Shown: positions 1-5,531 of the stretch, one piece after another
How the letters are laid out: every line of letters begins with the position of its first letter
Position numbering within the stretch: position 1 is the first letter of the stretch
From: Phycisphaerales bacterium
GTDB lineage: Bacteria; Planctomycetota; Phycisphaerae; Phycisphaerales; SM1A02
Direction of reading: 5' to 3'
Length of the DNA stretch: 20,826 nt
NCBI GenBank assembly: GCA_030748455.1
Contig: JASMLY010000030.1
Coordinates: 1-20,826 of the forward strand
Notes under the pieces: model-generated
What the model was told of the DNA's origin: nothing
The model's input: only the letters and a program-made list of their open reading frames with translations
Database searches by the model: none
Made by a program: the position numbers and the translations under genes

Positions 1-19
1 TCAAATCCTCTCAGCCCGA
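1..19 (+). tRNA. 3' end of a tRNA gene, probably tRNA-Pro (5' part off window)
   Basis: The first 19 bases fit the end of a tRNA exactly: T-loop positions 55-60 (TCAAAT), T-stem 3' strand CCTCT, a 7-base acceptor strand CAGCCCG and discriminator A. CCA is not encoded. The implied first pair, C1-G72 with A73, is characteristic of bacterial tRNA-Pro, and the E. coli tRNA-Pro T-stem also ends in CCTCT. The identity is therefore an inference, because the anticodon lies outside the window. A terminator hairpin starts six bases downstream, as expected for a tRNA transcript. Confidence 0.6.
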
Positions 20-24
20 TGAAT

Positions 25-52
25 AAACCCCTTGCTTTGCAAGGGGTTTTTT
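25..52 (+). terminator. Rho-independent terminator after the tRNA
   Basis: A perfect 11-bp stem (AAACCCCTTGC with GCAAGGGGTTT) closes a TTT loop and runs into a T tract. It lies just after the tRNA 3' end. Read on the other strand the stem is followed by the less even tail TTTATT, so weak termination in both directions is possible. Confidence 0.85.
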
Positions 53-62
53 CATCGGTAAA

Positions 63-81
63 TGCGATCGAAGTGATCGCA
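63..81. repeat. Small perfect hairpin
   Basis: Seven-base arms TGCGATC and GATCGCA enclose a 5-base loop GAAGT. It is the first of three inverted repeats in the spacer between the two tRNA-tail copies. Confidence 0.6.
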
Positions 82-89
82 GTTTGGGT

Positions 90-149
90 ATTTCAGATCC
101 TTCTGTGGCGAAAGAGCGAAACGCCCATCACCACAGAAGGATCTGAAAT
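90..149. repeat. 19-bp perfect inverted repeat with 22-base spacer
   Basis: The arms at 90-108 and 131-149 (begins ATTTCAGATCC, ends GGATCTGAAAT) are exact reverse complements. The spacer at 109-130 does not fold obviously. A 19-bp perfect arm is far longer than expected by chance in 140 bp. It could be a long RNA stem, the two ends of a tiny mobile element, or a recombinase or protein site. No coding frame explains it. Confidence 0.8.
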
Positions 150-154
150 CACCA

Positions 155-209
155 CTGAGGGATTTGCGGCACGGGCAGCATAGCTACCCGTGACGTCAAA
201 TCCTCTCAG
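155..209. repeat. Long imperfect stem-loop that uses the second tRNA-tail copy
   Basis: The outer stem pairs 155-166 (CTGAGGGATTTG) with 197-209 (CAAATCCTCTCAG), 12 pairs with one bulged T. Inside it, CACGGG at 170-175 pairs with CCCGTG at 187-192, topped by a further AGC/GCT pairing. The 5' arm is therefore nearly an inverted copy of the tRNA tail. The structure ends eleven bases before the second terminator. Confidence 0.6.
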
Positions 210-252
210 CCCGATGAATAAACCCCTTGCTTTGCAAGGGGTTTTTTCATCG
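196..252 (+). repeat. Direct repeat, copy 2 (displaced tRNA tail plus terminator)
   Basis: This is an exact copy of bases 1-57. Bases 196-214 look like a tRNA 3' end, but the sequence upstream (ACCCGTGACG) supplies neither the matching T-stem 5' strand nor a tRNA body, so this is not a functional tRNA. It fits a displaced attachment-site copy or a fragment left by deletion of a duplicated tRNA gene. Confidence 0.85.
220..247 (+). terminator. Second copy of the terminator hairpin
   Basis: The hairpin is identical to the one at 25-52: an 11-bp stem, a TTT loop and a T tract on the plus strand. Nothing coding on the plus strand precedes it, so it would end either read-through from the tRNA or a small RNA made from 58-219. 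On the minus strand the tail is TTTATT, so it may also stop transcripts of the YkgJ-like gene that ends at 315. Confidence 0.75.
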
Positions 253-314
253 CCTAGAGGTGACTGTCTTTCAAAATCAAAAAGCATCAGAAAAGTCACA
301 AGATGAGCGTAGAG

Positions 315-740
315 CTATTTGTTATCACGCTGGATGCGGATTTCTTCGATCGGGACGAGTTTGCCAGAATCCATGCCCGCACATGGGGTTTCCTCTTTTG
401 CTCGTTTCCAAGCATCTGGAGTTCGCAAATTTTCTTTCCAAAAAGGCCAAGTGCGGCACTGTAAAGGTCTTGCGTTATACAACTTACAACTCGGTCTCTC
501 CGATGTCCGATCGAGAAACACGCAATCATGTTTCCCATCAACTACCCGCTCTTTCAGCGACCACCGACTCCCGAGTTTACGCGCAAATTGCGTATAAAAG
601 TCTTCTACGGTACCCCCACACTGTTTTGCCATAGCCCTTCCCTCAGCATCATCAAACCAAACCGCTCCTGGAGGACCTGTACAGCAATTCCCGCTCTGTT
701 GGCATTCAAAACATAAACCTTCTTCGTACCATTCATTCAT
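315..740 (-). CDS. YkgJ-type cysteine-cluster protein
   Basis: The 141-residue protein has the hallmark of the YkgJ / CxxCxxCC family (UPF0153). Near the N-terminus it has CFECQQSGNCC (Cys10, 13, 19, 20), followed later by another Cys in HDCVFLD and the ending PSCKLYNARPLQCRTWPFW, the typical C-x-x-Y-x-x-RP-x-x-C-R-x-x-PF segment. Family members are thought to bind zinc or an iron-sulfur cluster; their biological role is not established. There is no signal peptide, so it is probably cytoplasmic. The first ATG is used and no strong Shine-Dalgarno is visible. It diverges from the symporter at 803 across a 62-bp gap and ends 62 bp from the second tRNA-tail copy. Confidence 0.85.
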   Translation of the reverse strand: MNEWYEEGLCFECQQSGNCCTGPPGAVWFDDAEGRAMAKQCGGTVEDFYTQFARKLGSRWSLKERVVDGKHDCVFLDRTSERPSCKLYNARPLQCRTWPFWKENLRTPDAWKRAKEETPCAGMDSGKLVPIEEIRIQRDNK

Positions 741-802
741 GTACGGTATCGTATACCATCAAACCACGATACTTTGAACGCTCATTCAATTAGGACAAAC
801 CC
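741..802. promoter_or_regulatory. Divergent intergenic region with a palindrome
   Basis: This 62-bp gap must hold the start signals of the YkgJ-like gene (-) and the symporter (+). GGTAT at 745-749 and ATACC at 753-757 form a 5-bp palindrome with a 3-base centre, close to the start of the minus-strand gene. The Shine-Dalgarno AGGA of the symporter is at 792-795, seven bases before its ATG. No convincing -35/-10 pair was found. Confidence 0.35.
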
Positions 803-2605
803 ATGGAATTCACCACAAACGACGTCATCAATACTATCAACGGAATTTTCTTCCATGATTATGTGGTCTACGCCCTGCTCGCAACCGGCGTACTCTTCAC
901 GCTTTGGACTGGCTTTGGACAGTACCGAGCACTCACCCACGGCGTCGAAGTAACCCGTGGCAAGTTTGACAAAAAAGATGACCCCGGCGCGATCAGCCAC
1001 TTTCAAGCATTGTCTGCTGCACTTTCAGCAACCATCGGTTTAGGAAACATTGCCGGAGTAGCCCTTGCTATTGCACTTGGTGGACCTGGGGCCGTGTTCT
1101 GGATGTGGGTCATCGGTCTTCTTGGTATGGCACTCAAAATGACCGAGGTCACACAGTCCATGCTTACCCGCGACCTGTCAGACCCAGACAATCCACATGG
1201 CGGACCTATGTATGTCGTTGACAGTTTGTTCAAAAAAGCTGGCGGTCGCTTTGGAGCAACAATCGGTGGTATTTTCTGCTTTACACTCATCCTTTCAGCA
1301 ATCACTGGCGGCAACATGTTCCAAGCGTGGAATGTTGCAGCAGTAACAACACAATACTTTGAGGTTCCAGGTGTATCAGAAATGGCAAAGACGGATGGGT
1401 TCAACCCCGAAACATTCGCGGTTGGGATTTTGCTCGCCATCATCGTTGGCAGTGTGATCATTGGAGGCATTAAGCGAATCGGCACGGTCGCAGGAAAACT
1501 CGTCCCAGTCATGTGTGGGCTGTACCTCATTGCAGGCATCATTGTTCTACTCATGAATTTCTCAGTGATCCCTGAAATCATTATGGAAATCTTTAAATAT
1601 GGACTTGGCTTTAACGACGCCTCTGCAGGTGGCGCGTTCATCGGTGGCACGTTTGGGTACGCAATGATGTGGGGAATCAAGCGTGCACTCTTCTCATCTG
1701 AAGCAGGGCAAGGTTCCGCCCCCGTCGCGCATGCTGCTGCAAAATGTGAAGAGCCCGTCCGAGAAGGTATCGTTGCTGGGCTTGGTCCATTTATTGACAC
1801 GCTTGTCGTATGCACGATCACTGCGTTGATTATTCTCGCAACCGGTGCATGGAATCGCGGCCCAGAAGCGACTTTTGCAGATGAGGCTTCTGTTGGAATT
1901 ACATTAGAAGAAGATAGTTGGACATTGACCACACCCGTCCTTCCTCATAAAACCCAAGAGGCAAAAACCACCAATGGTGTACTTGAAAGTGAAACAGGTT
2001 GGTCACGTAATGACGCTGTTTTTATGCTTGTCCATGCTGGAGAAAATGCCGATTCTGGGAACGATCTTCATAGGGTTTCTGGCACGGTCGTCCTCAATGA
2101 TGCTGGCGACTTCACTGTGTCTTGGGATTCCATCGATGCGGAGGTCGACGAAAATGGCGAAACACTTCCCGTCTCTCTAGAGAGCAACGGCATTTGGGCA
2201 GAGTATCCTGGAGCGAGTTTGACAGCCCATGCGTTTGATCGTTCTATTCCTGGGCTTGGCAAGTGGCTCGTGGTTATTGCTTGCTGGCTGTTTGCAATTT
2301 CTACCATGATTTCTTGGAGTTATTATGGAGAGCAAGGTGTTATTTATATCTTTGGCAAAGAAGGTGCTGTCTCTACATTCGCCGTTACGCTCTACAGAAT
2401 CGCTTATACCATTCTCGTGGCAGTTTCGACAATTGGATTCATCACAACCGATGCTCAACTTGATATGTGGACAACCCTTGGTCTTGGTGCAATGCTCGTT
2501 GCGAACATTCCAATTATGTGGATTTATGCACCAAAAGCGATGCGTGCGTATTACGAATACATCGGAAAATTAAAACGAGGCGAGTTTACGCAAAGCGAAG
2601 AATAA
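803..2605 (+). CDS. Alanine/glycine:cation symporter (AGCS family) with a large extra loop
   Basis: This is an inner-membrane carrier that takes up alanine or glycine with Na+ (or H+). The family signature is clear: SALSATIGLGNIAGVALAIA near residues 71-90, then GGPGAVFWMWVIGLLGMALK, GGPMYVV, the SSEAGQGSAPVAHAAA segment and, near the end, WSYYGEQGVIYIFG. The protein is 600 residues where about 450-500 is usual. The excess lies between residue 351 (after ATGAW) and about 472 (before the SIPGLGKW helix): a polar, Asp/Glu/Thr-rich stretch with no membrane segment, presumably outside the cytoplasm and beta-rich. Everything around it is colinear with the family. AGGA precedes the ATG by seven bases. 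The 3' end overlaps lpxB on the other strand by 20 bp. Confidence 0.93.
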   Translation: MEFTTNDVINTINGIFFHDYVVYALLATGVLFTLWTGFGQYRALTHGVEVTRGKFDKKDDPGAISHFQALSAALSATIGLGNIAGVALAIALGGPGAVFWMWVIGLLGMALKMTEVTQSMLTRDLSDPDNPHGGPMYVVDSLFKKAGGRFGATIGGIFCFTLILSAITGGNMFQAWNVAAVTTQYFEVPGVSEMAKTDGFNPETFAVGILLAIIVGSVIIGGIKRIGTVAGKLVPVMCGLYLIAGIIVLLMNFSVIPEIIMEIFKYGLGFNDASAGGAFIGGTFGYAMMWGIKRALFSSEAGQGSAPVAHAAAKCEEPVREGIVAGLGPFIDTLVVCTITALIILATGAWNRGPEATFADEASVGITLEEDSWTLTTPVLPHKTQEAKTTNGVLESETGWSRNDAVFMLVHAGENADSGNDLHRVSGTVVLNDAGDFTVSWDSIDAEVDENGETLPVSLESNGIWAEYPGASLTAHAFDRSIPGLGKWLVVIACWLFAISTMISWSYYGEQGVIYIFGKEGAVSTFAVTLYRIAYTILVAVSTIGFITTDAQLDMWTTLGLGAMLVANIPIMWIYAPKAMRAYYEYIGKLKRGEFTQSEE

Positions 2606-3686
2606 TCTCAGCCGCTTCCTTTGCCGGATCATGCGTTGCATACAGTGCTGTTTCTTCGTGCAGTTGTAACTGCATTTCATGCAGCGCTTCTTCATCTCTA
2701 AGAAGTTCAACTGCGAGTGCACCAATCTGCTTCGCGATGTTTCCACAAGGAATAAACTCTGGAACAATTTGTTTGCTAGCAATGAGGTTCGGTAGCATCC
2801 GGTAGGGTGTTGTTAAGACAAATTTTGAGAGCAATCTTGTCAGCGCATTTGCTTTGTACATGCCGATCATTGGCGTTGTGTGTCGCATCACATGCAAGGA
2901 GACTGTGCCAGAAACAGTTAGAGCGAGATCAGCCCATTCGAGCACACTTGGCAATTCTGAGGCAACAATTTGCACATCATTCGCGTAGGGTTTGACACGA
3001 TCAACATCTTCCCTTCTGCAGGCAATGACCGCTTCAACTGTTGGAAAATTTTGTGCGATCCTCTGTAAGATTGCCTGTTGCATCGGAAGGTTCTTTGTAA
3101 TCTCGTTTTTCCGAGATCCGGGCAACAAAACGATGCGAGGGGTGCCATCTGGCAAAGCCAAGTTTGTTGTTTCGTCTGTACACATTGCAGGGTGACCAAT
3201 AAAAGTCGCAGGCATACCCCTAGAGGTAAACCACTCGGGTTCAAATGGCAGCAAGCACATTACATGATCACTCAACCGCTTCATTTTTTTGATTCGCCAT
3301 GGTGCCCAAGCCCACAATTGTGGCGCAGCTAAATGCACAACATGAATCCCCATTCCCTTTGCTGCCTTGCAAACAGACCAGTTTGCCGCTGGTGAATCCA
3401 CAGCAACAACTACATTTGGTTGATGCTCTTCCATCCAGACCCGTGCGACATCTACGAGTTGTGCAATACGCATGATTTCTGAAATCGCCCCCAAGCCCAT
3501 TTTTGCCTCATGAGTTGTGCTCGCAAGGAGCTCCACACCCGCATCCTCCATTTCGGTACCACCAAGGCCAAAGAGTTCTATCGTTGGATCAGTTGCTAGA
3601 AGTCCTGCAGTTGCAGCCGAGGCGAGGGAATCACCACTTGGCTCAAACGCTGTGAAGAGTATTTTTTTCGGTGTATCAGAATTCAT
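2586..3686 (-). CDS. lpxB: Lipid-A-disaccharide synthase
   Basis: LpxB joins UDP-2,3-diacylglucosamine to lipid X to make the lipid A disaccharide on the inner face of the inner membrane. The 366 residues match the family (about 380). Visible landmarks in order are an N-terminal FEPSGD in place of the usual GEASGD, GLGGTEMEDAG, the VAVDSPAANW segment, HLAAPQLWAWAPWRIKKMK (the YVSPSVWAW region), LLPFEPEWF followed by FIGHPAM, and the UDP-sugar-binding LLPGSRKNEI. It shows that the organism builds lipid A, hence an outer membrane. No other lpx genes are nearby. It starts 42 bp from aspS (divergent) and ends inside the last 20 bp of the symporter gene. Confidence 0.92.
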   Translation of the reverse strand: MNSDTPKKILFTAFEPSGDSLASAATAGLLATDPTIELFGLGGTEMEDAGVELLASTTHEAKMGLGAISEIMRIAQLVDVARVWMEEHQPNVVVAVDSPAANWSVCKAAKGMGIHVVHLAAPQLWAWAPWRIKKMKRLSDHVMCLLPFEPEWFTSRGMPATFIGHPAMCTDETTNLALPDGTPRIVLLPGSRKNEITKNLPMQQAILQRIAQNFPTVEAVIACRREDVDRVKPYANDVQIVASELPSVLEWADLALTVSGTVSLHVMRHTTPMIGMYKANALTRLLSKFVLTTPYRMLPNLIASKQIVPEFIPCGNIAKQIGALAVELLRDEEALHEMQLQLHEETALYATHDPAKEAAEIILRFA

Positions 3687-3728
3687 TGAAAGAGGCTCTT
3701 CTAAGTCTCAGGTAGGTACAATACCTCA
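3687..3728. promoter_or_regulatory. 42-bp divergent region lpxB/aspS with -10 box and inverted repeats
   Basis: TACAAT at 3717-3722 is a 5/6 match to the -10 consensus and ends only six bases before the aspS ATG, so transcription would start at or next to the start codon (a leaderless mRNA). No good -35 is seen at normal spacing. AGGTA (3710-3714) and TACCT (3722-3726) form an inverted repeat around the -10 box. AAGAG-G-CTCTT (3690-3700) is a second palindrome directly upstream of the lpxB ATG. Both could be operators; this is inference. Confidence 0.4.
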
Positions 3729-5531
3729 ATGCTTAAACGAACATGCACATGCGGCGACTCCCGAGCTGATCAGGCGGGGACTACGATCACCCTCAGCGGT
3801 TGGGTAAACACCTACCGTGACCAAGGCAAAAGCTTGGTATTCATTGACCTACGCGATCGGTATGGAATGACACAAGTCGTGTTCGATGGAGAAGATTCAC
3901 CCGAGAGCGTGATGAAACTAGGATCGACACTCAGACGTGAAGATGTCATCTCAGTAGAGGGAGTCATCCGAATTCGAGAAGGAGCGCCAAACACAAAACT
4001 CGAAACAGGGGAAATCGAGGTTGTTGCAAAAAAAATCGAAGTGATTAACCGCACTGCAAAACTTCCGATCCTTCCAGACGACCACGATGCGGATGAAATC
4101 GCCGAAGAACACCGATTGCGACATCGGTACATAGATCTTCGCCGTCCACGAATGCAAAAAATTCTTGCACTCCGTCATCAGATCACGCAATTTACACGCA
4201 ACTTTTTCGCAGACAACGGATTTCTTGAAATCGAAACGCCTCTGCTTATTACACCAACTCCCGAAGGTGCTCGTGACTTTATTGTGCCCTCTCGCCATCA
4301 GGCAGGTCACTGGTACGCTTTGCCCCAAAGCCCCCAAATTTTCAAACAGATTTTGATGGTTGCAGGGTGCGACAAATACATGCAAATATGTAAATGTTTG
4401 CGAGATGAAGACCCCCGTGCTGATCGGCAAGCAGAATTTACGCAAATCGACCTCGAAATGAGTTTTGTAGAACAAGAAGACATACTTGAAATCATGGGTG
4501 AATTTGCAACAGGGTTGTATAAAGAAGTTGGAGGGATTGACCTCGGTGAACTTCCGCACATGTCATGGAACGAAGCGATGGATACGTACGGCTCTGATCG
4601 CCCTGACACCCGCTTCGATTTGAAATTGGCTGATGTGACTGACCTTGCCGCAAAAACTGATTTCCAAGTTTTTACAGACGCATGTCAATCAGGGGGTCGT
4701 GTCAAAGCGATGCGAGTACCAAAAGGTGCTGAAACGTTAACTCGTAAAAAGACTGATGGGTTTGCAGAAATTGCAAAGACATACGGTGCTGGTGGACTTC
4801 CGGTTGTTAAATATCAAGATGGTGCGTTTGCAACTGGGGTTGCAAAGTTTGTTGAACCAATCAAAGATGCGCTTGTCGCAACACTCGGTTTAGAAGATGG
4901 GGACATGGTGATGTTTGGCGTTGGATCGTACCGCGTAGCATGCACGTCGCTTGGTGAAGTTCGTTTGGCAGTTGCCAAGGAACTCGACTTAATTCCTGAT
5001 GGTTTGTTTCGAGGACTGTGGGTGATTGACTTTCCGATGTTCGATTGGAATGAAGATGGACAACGCTGGGTAAGCGAACACCATCCATTTACCGCACCAC
5101 TCACATCACACCTCGACACGCTTGAATCCGACCCCGAACATTGCCTATCTTCAGGGTACGATTTAGTGATCAATGGAGCTGAAGTGGGAGGCGGATCCAT
5201 CCGTATTCACGACCCAGAAATTCAATCAAAGGTCTTTGGATTGCTTGGTTTATCACAGGAAGAGGCTGAAGAAAAATTCGGTTTCTTGCTCAATGCCCTT
5301 CGATTTGGCGCTCCACCGCACGGCGGTGTCGCATTTGGCCTTGACCGGCTCGTCATGATGATGATCGGAACGAACAATATTCGTGATGTCATTGCATTTC
5401 CAAAAACGCAGACTGGTGCAGACTTAATGTGCGAAGCACCCGGCGAAGCTGATCCGAATCAACTTGAAGAACTGGGAATTACCCTGCAGGAACCCGAGTC
5501 CGAGGTTGCTGAGCCCAAAGAGCAAGCGTAA
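3729..5531 (+). CDS. aspS: Aspartate--tRNA ligase
   Basis: This class II synthetase of the bacterial type charges tRNA-Asp. In order it has an N-terminal anticodon-binding OB fold (about residues 15-110), the class II core with RYIDLRR, FLEIETPLL, PEGARDF, ALPQSPQIFKQ and motif 2 CLRDEDPRADRQ-EFTQ, the inserted bacterial GAD domain (about 290-420), and motif 3 HGGVAFGLDRLVMMM followed by NIRDVIAFPKTQ. At 600 residues it is slightly longer than E. coli AspRS because of a short acidic tail. In the OB fold, the position that separates discriminating (Leu) from non-discriminating (His) enzymes in TYRDQG is Gln32, so specificity is unclear. There is no Shine-Dalgarno close to the ATG. The last 53 bp overlap asnB convergently. 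Confidence 0.96.
   Translation: MLKRTCTCGDSRADQAGTTITLSGWVNTYRDQGKSLVFIDLRDRYGMTQVVFDGEDSPESVMKLGSTLRREDVISVEGVIRIREGAPNTKLETGEIEVVAKKIEVINRTAKLPILPDDHDADEIAEEHRLRHRYIDLRRPRMQKILALRHQITQFTRNFFADNGFLEIETPLLITPTPEGARDFIVPSRHQAGHWYALPQSPQIFKQILMVAGCDKYMQICKCLRDEDPRADRQAEFTQIDLEMSFVEQEDILEIMGEFATGLYKEVGGIDLGELPHMSWNEAMDTYGSDRPDTRFDLKLADVTDLAAKTDFQVFTDACQSGGRVKAMRVPKGAETLTRKKTDGFAEIAKTYGAGGLPVVKYQDGAFATGVAKFVEPIKDALVATLGLEDGDMVMFGVGSYRVACTSLGEVRLAVAKELDLIPDGLFRGLWVIDFPMFDWNEDGQRWVSEHHPFTAPLTSHLDTLESDPEHCLSSGYDLVINGAEVGGGSIRIHDPEIQSKVFGLLGLSQEEAEEKFGFLLNALRFGAPPHGGVAFGLDRLVMMMIGTNNIRDVIAFPKTQTGADLMCEAPGEADPNQLEELGITLQEPESEVAEPKEQA

Larger units (their letters stand above)
1..57 (+). repeat. Direct repeat, copy 1 (tRNA tail plus terminator)
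   Basis: All 57 bases recur without a mismatch at 196-252, a period of 195 bp. The repeat covers the tRNA 3' end, the terminator hairpin and the TTCATCG that follows it. Sequence after the two copies is unrelated, so the right boundary is sharp. The left boundary of this copy is cut by the window start. A repeat made of a tRNA 3' end is the usual product of integration at a tRNA, but a local duplication would look the same. Confidence 0.9.

Noticed and set aside
1..252. CRISPR array
   Set aside because: There are only two repeat copies of 57 bp, one spacer-like interval of 138 bp, and the repeat is a tRNA tail plus terminator. No cas genes are present.
93..299. A 68-codon minus-strand frame across the tRNA-tail spacer
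   Set aside because: It runs through the terminator, the hairpins and the repeat copy. Its sequence is explained by those elements, and no ribosome-binding site is seen.
227..634. A 135-codon plus-strand frame starting in the second terminator
   Set aside because: It overlaps the YkgJ-like gene on the other strand, which has a complete family signature, and begins inside a terminator hairpin.
1003..1932. A 309-codon open frame antisense to the symporter gene
   Set aside because: It lies wholly inside a clear AGCS gene, has no ribosome-binding site and reads as low-complexity Pro/Ala/Ser/Met sequence, a codon-bias shadow.
3951..4559. A 202-codon open frame antisense to aspS
   Set aside because: It is entirely within the synthetase core, the translation is rich in Phe, Cys and Lys, and it has no recognisable motif.
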